64,000 bases of DNA from Streptomyces sp. 840.1 (GTDB taxonomy: Bacteria > Actinomycetota > Actinomycetes > Streptomycetales > Streptomycetaceae): positions 248,001-312,000 of the forward strand of contig NZ_RJUU01000003.1 in NCBI RefSeq assembly GCF_003751445.1, written 5' to 3'. The notes below the pieces were generated by a model. That model was not told the origin of the DNA and searched no databases. It saw nothing but the letters and a program-made list of their open reading frames with translations. Shown piece after piece: positions 53,147-63,917 of the stretch (the stretch's first letter is position 1; the number at the start of each line of letters is the position of its first letter). The position numbers were made by a program, and so were the translations under genes.

Positions 53147-54057
53147 GCCGGTCGCGCCGGGGCGGCGGTGTGGAGCGCGCCATCCGCGACATGTTCGACG
53201 ACGCGGGCGTCCGGGGCTGGCTGCACGTGGCGGATCTGCGCCGCCCGGCCGCCCGCGTGGTCATCGATCCCGGCGAAGAGCTTCCCCTGGGTTCGGTCTA
53301 CAAGCTGCCGCTCATGGCCGCCTTCTGCCGCCTCGCGGACGCGGGGCGGCTGGACCCTTGCCACCGGGTGACCCTGGATGCCGCCGACCGGGTCCCAGGC
53401 CCGACGGGCGTCTCCATCCTCCAGGACCCCGTCACCATGTCCCTGCGCGATCTGGTGACGCTGATGATGACCGTCTCCGACAACACCGCGGCCGCCGCCG
53501 TCCTGCGGGCCGTCGGCGCCGATGCGGTGGATGCCGTCTGCCGCCTGCTGGGAATGCCCGACACCCATGTCCGCGGCGGTGTCGTCAGCACGTTCAGCCG
53601 GCTGGTCGCGGAGACGGGAGCGCCGTCGCTGGACGCGGCCCTGGCCCATGTCGCCGACAACGACACCGTCGTACCGGCGGGCGTGTACGACCCGGCCTTC
53701 AAGGCGTCCGGCACCCCGGCGGACCTGGCACGGCTGCTGCGGGCGGTCTGGACGGACGAGGCCGCCTCGGCGGAGGGCTGCGCGTTCATGCGGGAGGTGA
53801 TGCGCAGGCAGCCGTGGACGCACCGCCTCGCCTCGGGGTTTCCCTACGACGACGTCACCGTCTACGGGAAGACCGGCACCTTCGGTTCGCTCCGGCACGA
53901 GGCCGGGGTCGTCGAACTCGCGGACGGCAGCATCTACACCGCGGTGGTGTTCACCCAGGCGGCCAGGGCCGACAGCAGGCTGCCGCGCGCCGACGCCGTG
54001 ATCGGGGCAGCGGCGCGGGCCGCGGTGGAGGAGCTGCGGGGGAACCAGGACACCTGA
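53143..54057 (+). CDS. blaB: BlaB-like serine beta-lactamase-fold regulatory protein
   Basis: 304 aa from GTG 53143. No signal peptide is visible, so it should be cytoplasmic. Beta-lactamase-fold motifs SVYK (LPLGSVYKLPLMAAFCRL), SDN (TVSDNTAA) and KTG (VYGKTGTFGS) are all present, yet it is co-translated with the LysR gene. In S. cacaoi BlaB is needed together with BlaA for beta-lactamase induction and has no lactamase activity. The same role is likely: sensing the antibiotic or a cell-wall signal. Confidence 0.87.
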   Translation: MSRSRRGGGVERAIRDMFDDAGVRGWLHVADLRRPAARVVIDPGEELPLGSVYKLPLMAAFCRLADAGRLDPCHRVTLDAADRVPGPTGVSILQDPVTMSLRDLVTLMMTVSDNTAAAAVLRAVGADAVDAVCRLLGMPDTHVRGGVVSTFSRLVAETGAPSLDAALAHVADNDTVVPAGVYDPAFKASGTPADLARLLRAVWTDEAASAEGCAFMREVMRRQPWTHRLASGFPYDDVTVYGKTGTFGSLRHEAGVVELADGSIYTAVVFTQAARADSRLPRADAVIGAAARAAVEELRGNQDT

Positions 54058-54119
54058 CCCGGGCCGGTTCCCCCCTCACCGTCGAGGACGCCGGCACCCG
54101 GCCGGCCCCGCCGCCGCGG

Positions 54120-54488
54120 TCAGAGGGTCTCCAGAGGATTCGGAGCGTCCACCGGGATCTGTTCGACGACCTCCCAGCGCTCCGCGATCAGGCCGTCCTG
54201 GATGCGGAAGATGTCGGCCACCGCGATGTCGAGCGCGCCTCCGGGCAGCCACCGGTGGGAGAACAGCGTCACGAAGGCGCCCTGCGCCACCACGCTCCGG
54301 ATGTCGATGCGCAGCTCCGCGTGGGGCAGCTTCCCCGCCGCCTCGATCCATTCGGCTTTCGTGGAGGTCCGGAACGGCAGCCCGTGATCGGCGTAGTCGT
54401 CGCACAGCAGCGGCGATACGGCATCGAGGTCGCCCCTGCCGTAGAACTCCAGGCATTTCAGGATCAGTTCGCTGTTGTCAGTGCTCAT
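54120..54488 (-). CDS. SnoaL-like / nuclear-transport-factor-2-fold protein
   Basis: 122 aa. Typical NTF2-like text: LILKCLEFYGRGDLDAVSPL, CDDYADHGLPFR, FPHAELRIDIRSVVAQGAFV-like LPHAELRIDIRSVVAQGAFV, DIFRIQDGLIAERWEVVEQI. The cone-shaped fold binds small hydrophobic ligands; no enzyme activity can be assigned. It converges on the BlaB-like gene. Confidence 0.85.
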   Translation of the reverse strand: MSTDNSELILKCLEFYGRGDLDAVSPLLCDDYADHGLPFRTSTKAEWIEAAGKLPHAELRIDIRSVVAQGAFVTLFSHRWLPGGALDIAVADIFRIQDGLIAERWEVVEQIPVDAPNPLETL

Positions 54489-54575
54489 GCCGCCGAGTTT
54501 CGCGCCGCGTTCGGGCGGTGTCGATGAACTCCCGGTTCATGGAACGTCTCCGGCGCGGCCGGTACTCTCAGCGTT

Positions 54576-55415
54576 GTGGAGACGGTAGGCGCCCTGTTGC
54601 GCGAGTGGCGTCACAGCCGACGGCTGAGCCAGCTCGATCTCGCGCTGGCCGCCGATGTCTCACCCCGCTACGTCAGTCTCGTGGAGACCGGCAGGTCCCG
54701 GCCGAGCGCCGGGATGGTGCTCCGCCTCGCGGCGCAGCTGGAGGTGCCGCTGCGGCACCGCAACCGTCTGCTGGTGGCAGCCGGGTTCGCGCCCCGGTAC
54801 GGCGAGCGGCCGCTCGACGAGCCGGACATGTCAGCCGTCCGGGACGCCCTGAACCAGGTGCTGCACGCGCACGAACCGTACCCGGCGCTGGTCGTCGACC
54901 GGCATTGGAACATCGTGCTGGCCAACGCACCGGTCGGGCTCTTCCTCGAAGGCGTCGATCCCGCGCTGCTCGCCGCTCCGGTCAACATGGTGCGGCTCGG
55001 GCTCGATCCGCGAGGGCTCGCCTCCCGGATCGTCAACCTCACCGAAGTCGGCTCGTTCTTCCGCGCACGCTTGTCGCGTCAGCTCGCCCGCACCGGCGAT
55101 CCGGTGATCGGCGCACTGTACGACGAGTTCTTCGCGGAGCGTGAGCCGGACGAGCCGGACGAGCCGGTCCCCGCAGCTGGGTCGGAGGTGGCGATTGCGA
55201 TGACCTTCCGGTTCCGGGGACGTGAGCTGAGGCTGTTCTCGACGATCACCACGTTCGGTACCCCGCACGACATCACGCTCGACGAGCTCTCGATCGAGTC
55301 GTACTACCCGGCGGACGCCGACAGCGCCGCCTTCCTGCGGAGCATGGCCGACGTGCGAGGCGGCCCGCCGCTGCTTCACGGGCACGACGGAGACGACGGA
55401 GAGCCGGACACCTGA
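54576..55415 (+). CDS. XRE-family regulator with MmyB-like ligand domain
   Basis: 279 aa from GTG 54576. No Shine-Dalgarno is visible; TACTCT eight bases upstream suggests a leaderless transcript. Helix-turn-helix: GALLREWRHSRRLSQLDLAL, SPRYVSLVETGRSRPSAGMV. Then the MmyB-type domain with YPALVVDRHWNIVLANAPVG and VGLFLEGVDPALLAAPVNMV. Its 3' end overlaps the converging monooxygenase gene by 40 bp. Confidence 0.88.
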   Translation: METVGALLREWRHSRRLSQLDLALAADVSPRYVSLVETGRSRPSAGMVLRLAAQLEVPLRHRNRLLVAAGFAPRYGERPLDEPDMSAVRDALNQVLHAHEPYPALVVDRHWNIVLANAPVGLFLEGVDPALLAAPVNMVRLGLDPRGLASRIVNLTEVGSFFRARLSRQLARTGDPVIGALYDEFFAEREPDEPDEPVPAAGSEVAIAMTFRFRGRELRLFSTITTFGTPHDITLDELSIESYYPADADSAAFLRSMADVRGGPPLLHGHDGDDGEPDT

Positions 55416-56533
55416 CGGGCCGCGAGAGCCGACTGGGGCGCGGATGCGGCTGAGGGTGCGGCTGTGGCCGGCGCCCCGGCCAGGACCGGGCCCCAGGCGA
55501 ACGGCGGATCGGGGATCTCCCGGCGCAGCACGGGCGCGACGTCCGACTGGAAGAGCGCGAGCGAGTCCCGGTGTTGGCGGTCCGACAGTCCGCCCGCGTC
55601 CGCGCCGAGGTGGAGGACGGTGTGCCCGAACCGCTCGTGGTAGCGGTGCACCTTCTCGATGATCTGCTGCGGACTGCCGATCAGCGCCGAGCTGCGCTCC
55701 ACGAAGTCCTCCAGGGTGGTGAACACCGGTTCCAGGCCCAGCTGTTCCTGGAAGGCGAGGTTCCCTTCGAACACCGGCCGGTAGGCGGCGAGCGCCTCCT
55801 GCGAGGTCCGGGCCGCGTAGAGGCCGGCTGTTCCGGCGCCCACCGCGATGTCCGCCGGATCGTGGCCGTGGTGCTCCCAGCGTTCGCGGTAGTAGCGGAT
55901 CAGCTCGGCGTAGGGCTCGATGGTGTTGGTGACGTTGGCGGAGAAGAGCGGATCGCCGTAGCGGGCGGCGAGATCGACCGACTCCCTGCTGGTCGCGCTG
56001 CCGTGCCAGACCCGGACCGGCTGCTGGAGGGGCCGGGGCCACACCTGCGCGTCCTTGAGCTCCGGACGGAAGCGGGTGGCGGCGGTGACCCTGTCCTGGC
56101 GCCAGAGCTGCCGGAACACCTGGTAGCTCTCGGCGTTGCGGTCCCACTGGTCCTCGGGGGTGACCCGGAACAGCTCCCGCTGAGCGGCGCCGTTGCCCTT
56201 GCCGATGATCAGTTCGAGGCGGCCGCCGGAGAGGTGGTCCAGCGTGGCGTAGTCCTCGTAGGCGCGCACCGGGTCCAGGAGGCTGAGCGTGGTGACGGCC
56301 GTGAACAGCCGGATCCGGGAGGTGAGCGCGGCGATATGGCTGAGTACGACCGGTGGCGAGGAGGAGATGAACGGCCGCTCGTGCCGCTCCCCCACGCCGA
56401 AGCCGTCGAAGCCCAGTTCCTCGGCGAGGAGCGCGTTGTCGAGTACCTCGCGGAAGCGCTCGGTGGTCGGCTTCCGCACACCTGTCACGGGGTGCGGACC
56501 GTGCACGATCAGGGTGACGGCGAGGAACCTCAT
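55376..56533 (-). CDS. LLM-class flavin-dependent oxidoreductase
   Basis: 385 aa. Luciferase-like monooxygenase signature near the N-terminus: LAEELGFDGFGVGERHERPF and ATLDHLSGGRLELIIGKGNG. Later GLEPVFTTLEDFVERSSALIG and GHTVLHLGADAGG. These enzymes use FMNH2 supplied by a separate reductase. The last 40 residues are Ala/Pro-rich. The start ATG overlaps the stop of the next monooxygenase by four bases. Part of a three-monooxygenase cluster. Confidence 0.9.
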   Translation of the reverse strand: MRFLAVTLIVHGPHPVTGVRKPTTERFREVLDNALLAEELGFDGFGVGERHERPFISSSPPVVLSHIAALTSRIRLFTAVTTLSLLDPVRAYEDYATLDHLSGGRLELIIGKGNGAAQRELFRVTPEDQWDRNAESYQVFRQLWRQDRVTAATRFRPELKDAQVWPRPLQQPVRVWHGSATSRESVDLAARYGDPLFSANVTNTIEPYAELIRYYRERWEHHGHDPADIAVGAGTAGLYAARTSQEALAAYRPVFEGNLAFQEQLGLEPVFTTLEDFVERSSALIGSPQQIIEKVHRYHERFGHTVLHLGADAGGLSDRQHRDSLALFQSDVAPVLRREIPDPPFAWGPVLAGAPATAAPSAASAPQSALAARQVSGSPSSPSCP

Positions 56534-57903
56534 GAGGCCTCACGCTCGCCGCGCGCGTCGTCGGGGTGGTCCAGGCCGAGGTGGTCGCGCAGGGTGGCGC
56601 CCTCGTACTCCGTCCGGTACACGCCCCGTTCCTGGAGCAGCGGGATGACCCGGTCGGTGAACTCGTCGAGGCCGCCCGGGGTGATGTGCGGGGCGAGGAT
56701 GATCCCGTCGGCGGCGTCGGTCTGGACGAACTCGTTGATCGTGGTGGCGACGGTGGCCGGGGATCCGACGAAGGCCTGGCGGTTTCCGGTCTCGATGACC
56801 AGGTCGCGGATGGACCACTTGTTGGCGGCCGCGCGCTCCCTCCACTCGCGGGCGGTGGCCAGTGGGTCGCGGTACATCCGTACCTGGGCGCGGCCTCGGG
56901 CGACGGTGTGCTCGCCGGGGTCGGGGTCGATGTCGGGGAGGGGACCGTCCGGGTCGTAGCCGGACAGGTCCCGGTTCCAGACGAACTCCAGGTGCTTGAT
57001 CGCGGTCGCGCCGCTGACCTGCAGGCGGCGCACCTCGCGGGCCTGTTCCTCCGCCTCGGCGTCGGTGTCGCCGAGGACGAAGGTGGCCGCCGGGAGGATC
57101 AGGAGCTGGTCGGGGCGGCGGCCGTACCTGGCGAGGCGGCTCTTGACGTCCGTGTAGAAGGCCCGCCCTTCCTGCAGGGTGGCGTAGCGGCTGAAGATCG
57201 CGTCCGCGCTCGACGCGGCGAATTCACGGCCTTCGTCGGAGTCACCCGCCTGGAAGATGACGGGCCGTCCCTGCGGGGAGCGGGGGACATTGAACTGGCC
57301 CTCGATGTCGAAGTGCTGCCCCTTGTGCACGAAGGCTCCGGCCTTCGCGTCGCTCAGGAACGTGCCCGTCCGCCGGTCCGCGACGATCTCGTCCCCGTGC
57401 CAGGAGTCGAAGAGTTCGTTCGTGGTGGACAGGAACTCCTTGGCCCTGGAGTAGCGCTCGTCCTGCGGGAGGAAGCCGCCTCGGCGGAAGTTCTCCCCGG
57501 TGAAGGCGTCCCAGGAGGTGACCACGTTCCAGGCGGCGCGCCCGCCCGAGAGGTGGTCGAGGCTGGCGAACTGGCGGGCCACCTCGTACGGCTCGTTGAA
57601 GGTCGAGTTGATCGTGCCGGTCAGGCCGAGGTGTTCGGTGACGGCGGCGAGCGCGGCGAGGACGGTGAAGGTGTCGGGCCGCCCGACCACGTCCAGGTCG
57701 TATATCTCGCCTCCCTGTTCGCGCAGCCGCAGGCCTTCGGCGAGGAAGAGGAAGTCGAACTTCGCGCGCTCGGAGGTCCGGGCAAAGTGTGCGAAGGAAC
57801 TGAACTCGATATGGCTGCCGGCCTTCGGGTCACTCCACACGGTGGTGTTGTTGACTCCGGGGAAGTGGGCCGCGAGATGGATCTGCTTGAGCGGCTTGCT
57901 CAT
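56530..57903 (-). CDS. FMNH2-dependent monooxygenase, NtaA/SnaA/DszA family
   Basis: 457 aa from ATG 57903. Family markers: LAAHFPGVNNTTVWSDPKAG, RAKFDFLFLAEGLRLREQGG, LDHLSGGRAAWNVVTSWDAF, RPVIFQAGDSDEGREFAASS. DszA/NtaA enzymes cleave C-S or C-N bonds in sulfones, nitrilotriacetate and similar compounds. Co-translated with the LLM oxidoreductase; the substrate is probably a sulfur compound, judged from the leader region. Confidence 0.9.
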   Translation of the reverse strand: MSKPLKQIHLAAHFPGVNNTTVWSDPKAGSHIEFSSFAHFARTSERAKFDFLFLAEGLRLREQGGEIYDLDVVGRPDTFTVLAALAAVTEHLGLTGTINSTFNEPYEVARQFASLDHLSGGRAAWNVVTSWDAFTGENFRRGGFLPQDERYSRAKEFLSTTNELFDSWHGDEIVADRRTGTFLSDAKAGAFVHKGQHFDIEGQFNVPRSPQGRPVIFQAGDSDEGREFAASSADAIFSRYATLQEGRAFYTDVKSRLARYGRRPDQLLILPAATFVLGDTDAEAEEQAREVRRLQVSGATAIKHLEFVWNRDLSGYDPDGPLPDIDPDPGEHTVARGRAQVRMYRDPLATAREWRERAAANKWSIRDLVIETGNRQAFVGSPATVATTINEFVQTDAADGIILAPHITPGGLDEFTDRVIPLLQERGVYRTEYEGATLRDHLGLDHPDDARGEREAS

Positions 57904-57923
57904 GATCTGGGGGTCCTTCCGGC

Positions 57924-59144
57924 TCAGGCGGTCGAGGTCGCGGTGGCGGCGTAGCGGTTCGCCGGACGGGTGAGCCCAAGCAGTCCGCGCAGGGTGCCGG
58001 CCTCGTACTCCCGGCGGAAGACGCCCCGGCGCCGCAGTTCGGGGACCAGGCCCCGGGTGATCGCCGGGAGGTCGTGCCCCGCGACGGCGGGGCGCAGCCG
58101 GAATCCGGTCAGTCCGGCCGTCGCCAGGTCCTGGAGGAGATCGGCGAGTGCGGCGGGCGTTCCGGTGAAGACCGGGGCGTCGCTGGTGTACGGCTCGCCC
58201 GCGAGGTCCTCCAGCCGTTCCCGGCGGGCGGCGGCCGCGGCGGGGTCGTCGTCCAGGAAGACCACCAGGTCGCCGAAGACGTGCAGGGTCTCCTCGGCGC
58301 GGCCCGCCGCCGCCTGTTCGGTGCGGATCTCCTCCACGACGCCTCGGGCCTCGCCGGCGTCGTGCGGGGTGACGTATCCGATGTCGGCGGAGCGGGCCAC
58401 CAGACGGTACGGGACGGTCGCGTGCGCCAGGGCGCTGACGACGGGCTGGCCCTGGGGCGGCCGGGGCGTGACCGAGGGGCCCTTCACCCGGAAGTGCGTG
58501 CCCTCGAAGTCGATGTAGTGCAGCTTCGTACGGTCGATGAAGCGTCCGGTGGCGACGTCCCGGATCTCGGCGTCGTCCTCCCAGCTGTCCCAGAGCCGTC
58601 GCACCACCTCGATGTGGTCGGCGGCCTCGTCGAACAGGCTGCTCAGCAGCTCCTGCCCGGCGGGGGTGGAGTAGTCCCCGGCGCCGAACGGGGGGAGGGT
58701 GCGGCGGCCGAAGTGCGCGGCCTCGTGCCTCCGGGCCGTGACCTGCAGGCGCAGGCCCGCACGTCCGGTGCTCACGTAGTCGAGGGTGGCGATGGCCTTG
58801 GATATGTGGAAGGGCTCCGTGTGGGTGGCCACCACCGTCGGGACGATACCGATGTGCCGGGTCAGCGGGGCGATCCGCGCCGCGATGAGGACGGCGTCCA
58901 GCCGGCCCCGGACCTGGTCGGTGCGCCCGTCGGGCTCGGTGCGGGACGAGGACTGGAGGCCGAGTCCGTCCTCGATGGTCACGAAGTCGAGCAGTCCGCG
59001 TTCGGCCTCGGTGACCAGGTCGCTCCAGTAGGCGGCGGTGAACAGTTCGCCGGGCCGGGCCGTGGGTTCGCGCCAGGCGGCGGGGTGCCAGCCCGCGCCG
59101 TCCAGGGCCACGGCGAGATGCAGGGGAGAGGGTGACGAGGACAC
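57924..59144 (-). CDS. LLM-class FMN-dependent monooxygenase
   Basis: 406 aa from GTG 59144 with GGAAGG upstream. LAVALDGAGWHPAAWREPTA, GLLDFVTIEDGLGLQSSSRT, KAIATLDYVSTGRAGLRLQV and SADIGYVTPHDAGEARGVVE are luciferase-like monooxygenase text of the DszA-related type. It is the first of the three monooxygenase genes; its mRNA carries a roughly 190-nt leader preceded by a putative leader-peptide gene and a hairpin. Confidence 0.88.
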   Translation of the reverse strand: MSSSPSPLHLAVALDGAGWHPAAWREPTARPGELFTAAYWSDLVTEAERGLLDFVTIEDGLGLQSSSRTEPDGRTDQVRGRLDAVLIAARIAPLTRHIGIVPTVVATHTEPFHISKAIATLDYVSTGRAGLRLQVTARRHEAAHFGRRTLPPFGAGDYSTPAGQELLSSLFDEAADHIEVVRRLWDSWEDDAEIRDVATGRFIDRTKLHYIDFEGTHFRVKGPSVTPRPPQGQPVVSALAHATVPYRLVARSADIGYVTPHDAGEARGVVEEIRTEQAAAGRAEETLHVFGDLVVFLDDDPAAAAARRERLEDLAGEPYTSDAPVFTGTPAALADLLQDLATAGLTGFRLRPAVAGHDLPAITRGLVPELRRRGVFRREYEAGTLRGLLGLTRPANRYAATATSTA

Positions 59145-59273
59145 GGAGGTGGTGCCTTCCTGATCGACCGTACGGCGGAAGCCGGCCCGGACCCCGGGCG
59201 CCGACGAGCCGGTCGGGAACGACACGACGGAGCGCGGGCGCACAGCACGGTGCGGGGCCAGGGAGGGGAGGAC

Positions 59274-59299
59274 GACGCACCGCGGCAGCGGTGGGCGTC
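59274..59299 (-). promoter_or_regulatory. Hairpin in the leader between leader peptide and monooxygenase gene
   Basis: CACCGC-ggca-GCGGTG (59278-59293), extended by flanking GACG/CGTC pairing with one bulge to 59274-59299. It lies 34 nt past the leader-peptide stop, a plausible attenuator. Confidence 0.4.
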
Positions 59300-59332
59300 A
59301 GAGCATCAGAGCGTCAGAGCGCCGGAAGGCGG

Positions 59333-59449
59333 TCAGCCTCGGCAGCGGACGCGACGGGCGGCGGTACACAGCGCGCTGCTGACACGCTGCAGGTCGACGG
59401 CGCGGTCCGCGCAGAGCAGGACGCGGCCCCGGGACCGCCAGGCAGCCAT
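59333..59449 (-). CDS. Putative leader peptide, sulfur-control type
   Basis: 38 aa from ATG 59449 (alternatively 44 aa from 59467). The end contains ADRAVDLQRVSSALCTAARR and VRCRG, matching the pattern VDLxRVxSAxC of the putative leader peptides that precede sulfur-assimilation genes in actinomycetes (from memory). Two cysteine codons near the end could make ribosome stalling depend on cysteine. No strong ribosome site. The downstream monooxygenase operon is its likely target. Confidence 0.6.
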   Translation of the reverse strand: MAAWRSRGRVLLCADRAVDLQRVSSALCTAARRVRCRG

Positions 59450-59610
59450 CCCTTCAGCTGCGTGCATCGCTCTCACCGTCACCATTCCGCCCCGTGGGGC
59501 CTCGCGGCTGCCGGACACCGTCCGGTCATCTCCTGCGGCATCCCGCAGCGCGGGTATCACCGGCCGGATGATCCGGGCTTCTCGCCGGCACCGGAGCCGT
59601 TGCGCACCGC

Positions 59611-59640
59611 AAGTTATGCATGCGTCAAGGGGAGTGTCAA
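59611..59640 (-). promoter_or_regulatory. Promoter of the monooxygenase operon
   Basis: On the minus strand TTGACA (59640-59635), an 18-bp spacer, then TAACTT (59616-59611), a housekeeping-sigma (HrdB) type promoter. It would start transcription about 150 nt upstream of the leader peptide. Confidence 0.55.
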
Positions 59641-59756
59641 CGCCGGTGACCAACAGGCGAGATGCCCCCCGTGGCCTCCTTGACGGCGTCACGTGGCGCA
59701 CGGAAACTGGCCTGGACGGTCACGATTGTCAGCGCCCCCGTGCGGGATCAGTCCTG

Positions 59757-59860
59757 CTCACGGGGTCATCGGCCCCGGCCCGCTGGCAGGCAACCCTTCC
59801 ACCGCGACGGGGTGCCCCGGGTGACGACCGGGTCCCGCCGGCGTGGCGGGGCAAGCGTGG
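59757..59860 (+). promoter_or_regulatory. SAM riboswitch (SAM-IV/SAM-I-like)
   Basis: The core GGTCATC...CGCTGGCAGGCAACCC, then CACCGCGACGGGGTGCCCCG and GGTGACGACC, followed by a hairpin CCCGCC-ggcgt-GGCGGG and GCAAGCG, closely matches the S-adenosylmethionine aptamers of Streptomyces (known motif elements). P1 pairs GGTCATC (59764-59770) with GACGACC (about 59823-59829). It precedes a 16-aa leader peptide and the GST-like gene; SAM binding should lower expression. Confidence 0.85.
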
Positions 59861-59915
59861 TCTCGCGTCTCGCGAGCCCCGGAGTCAGGACGGGCGGGAT
59901 TTGTCCAGGAACGGC

Positions 59916-59966
59916 TTGACGAGGCGCCTGCACATCGATCTGTTGCGTGTCTCCAGCGCGTACTAG
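59916..59966 (+). CDS. 16-aa leader peptide downstream of the SAM riboswitch
   Basis: TTG start 59916 with AGGA at 59907-59910; peptide MTRRLHIDLLRVSSAY. It fits the RRxHxDLxRVxS pattern of the actinomycete putative leader peptides but ends SSAY instead of the usual Cys-containing end. The next bases form a hairpin. Confidence 0.75.
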   Translation: MTRRLHIDLLRVSSAY

Positions 59967-59992
59967 GACCTGACACTCCGCACGGCAGGTCC
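59966..59992 (+). terminator. Possible attenuator hairpin after the leader peptide
   Basis: GGACCTG (59966-59972) and CAGGTCC (59986-59992), perfect 7-bp arms, starting at the last base of the leader stop codon. Could be the expression platform of the leader. Confidence 0.45.
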
Positions 59993-60109
59993 GCGCTGTC
60001 GCGTTTTCGGGCCGGGTTTCCGAAGCGCAGTCGTTCCCCATCCGGTCGCCGGTGCCCACAAGGCGGCGGTGGCTTCCTCGTTCCCACAGGGATCTCCACA
60101 GGGAGAGTC

Positions 60110-60883
60110 ATGCCCGAGACAGCTTCGCGCAGTTCCAGCACAGCCAACTCGATCACGTGCGGCTCGATCCCGTCCGGACCGGGTCCGTGCGTTCCGCACC
60201 CCCGTCCCAAGGTGACCGTGCCGTCCTCCCGCATCCACAGCCGCATCGGGGTCGGCCTGGCCGGCGGCTTCTACCCGGCCCCGCACCGCTACGAGCTCTT
60301 CCTGTCGGCGAGTTGTCCGCGGTCGATGCGTATCTCGATCACTCTCGCCCTGCTCGGTCTCCAGGACTCGGTCGCCACCACCTTCCTGGGGCACCCCGCC
60401 GGGGCGCCCGAGGCGCTCGCCTCGCTGCGCAGCGCGTACGAGGCCACGTTGCACCACTACGACGGTCCGCTGACGGCGCCCGCGCTGTGCGACCGGTGGA
60501 GCGGACGCATCGTCAGCAACCACACGCCCGACATCCTCCGCGATCTCGCGGGCCTGCTCTCGGGCCATGACGAGGCCCGTCCGTCGGCGCTGCGGCCGCC
60601 GGAGCTGGCGGCGGACATCGAGGCCCTTCGCGAGCTGCTGGACCGGGATGTCACGCCCCGGGCGGGTCGTACGCAGCGGTCGGCGGCCCTGGACCTGCTG
60701 GAGCGGTCGCTCGCCCCGCGGCCCTACGCGCTGGGCGAGGAACTGACCGCTGCGGATGTGGACCTGTGGGTGGCGCTCGTCCATCTCGGCCCGGCCGGCA
60801 CTCTTGGCGCCCGTCCCCGGCTCCAGGAGTACGTGGAGCGCCTCGGCGGCCACCCCGCCTTCCCGAAGCCGCCGGAGCGCTGA
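60110..60883 (+). CDS. Glutathionyl-hydroquinone-reductase-like (GST family) protein
   Basis: 257 aa from ATG 60110, with GGGAG upstream. Text typical of the YqjG/ECM4 group: SRIGVGLAGGFYPAPHRYEL, then the redox Cys in SASCPRSMRISITLALLGLQ (canonical CPWAHR here CPRSMR), RWSGRIVSNHTPDILRDL and the C-terminal GST helix domain (LGEELTAADVDLWVALVHLG). It is shorter than the usual ~320 aa. Streptomyces use mycothiol, not glutathione, so the thiol partner is open. Its leader has a SAM riboswitch and a leader peptide, implying sulfur control. Confidence 0.85.
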   Translation: MPETASRSSSTANSITCGSIPSGPGPCVPHPRPKVTVPSSRIHSRIGVGLAGGFYPAPHRYELFLSASCPRSMRISITLALLGLQDSVATTFLGHPAGAPEALASLRSAYEATLHHYDGPLTAPALCDRWSGRIVSNHTPDILRDLAGLLSGHDEARPSALRPPELAADIEALRELLDRDVTPRAGRTQRSAALDLLERSLAPRPYALGEELTAADVDLWVALVHLGPAGTLGARPRLQEYVERLGGHPAFPKPPER

Positions 60884-60938
60884 ACGCACCGGCGGCGTCG
60901 GCCGGGGCGGCCGGGGCGGCCGCCCTCGGCGTTCCCCC

Positions 60939-63323
<2,385 letters not shown>

Positions 63324-63340
63324 GCTTATCGGTTCTCCAT

Positions 63341-63412
63341 CTGTCTGCTGTCGGCCGGCTGTCTTCCGTCGGGCGACTGTCTTCCGTCGGCCGGCTGTCT
63401 TCCGTCGGCCGG
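63341..63412. repeat. Four 18-bp tandem repeats upstream of the UvrA-like gene
   Basis: Units start at 63341, 63359, 63377 and 63395. The last two are identical, CTGTCTTCCGTCGGCCGG; the first two differ at a few positions. They end 18 bp (63323-63341) before the gene start and may affect its promoter or leader. Confidence 0.75.
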
Positions 63413-63560
63413 GCTGAGGACTGTGGGCATGGTTCTACTTGGCCGACGTGTCCGTGGCAACGCATCCCGGCGGGCGGTGCCGGCCGGGATGCGCGACGGC
63501 CGTCCCCGCTGGTCCCCGCGCCCGCTGTGCCGGGCGCGCGGGACGGCTCAGCGGCCTTGC

Positions 63561-63917
63561 TCAGGTGTCCTGCAGGATCCCGAGCACATTGCCGTCCGGG
63601 TCCGTGAAGGTGGCCACCAGGCGTCCGCCGCCGACGTCGTGCGCGGGCTCCTTCACGGTGGCGCCCGCCGCCGTCACCTCGGCCAGCTTCGCCTCGATGT
63701 CGGGTACCTCCCAGTAGGTCACGGGCGAGGCCACGCCCTGCCCTCCCCCGTCCGGCACGAGACCGATGTGCTGGCCACCGGCCTCGTAGCCGACGTAGTA
63801 GGGCGCGTCCGCCTGCGGCTCCACGCCGAGCAGAGCCGTGTACACCGCCTTGGCGGCGGTCAGGTCGGACACGGGGTGCAGGACGGTCTTGATTCCCTTG
63901 GCGGCAGAGCCGGTCAT
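63561..63917 (-). CDS. VOC-family (glyoxalase-like) protein
   Basis: 118 aa from ATG 63917 with AGGAG upstream. VOC text: KTVLHPVSDLTAAKAVYTAL, YYVGYEAGGQHIGLVPDG, VPDIEAKLAEVTAAGATVKE and the second-half metal-site region LVATFTDPDGNVLGILQD. Single gene; function unknown, probably a small-molecule binding or modifying protein. The last 47 bases of the window hold nothing identifiable. Confidence 0.88.
   Translation of the reverse strand: MTGSAAKGIKTVLHPVSDLTAAKAVYTALLGVEPQADAPYYVGYEAGGQHIGLVPDGGGQGVASPVTYWEVPDIEAKLAEVTAAGATVKEPAHDVGGGRLVATFTDPDGNVLGILQDT

Noticed and set aside
55376..59144. Monooxygenase cluster as a secondary-metabolite gene cluster
   Set aside because: No core synthase, carrier or transporter genes are adjacent and the leader signals point to sulfur control.
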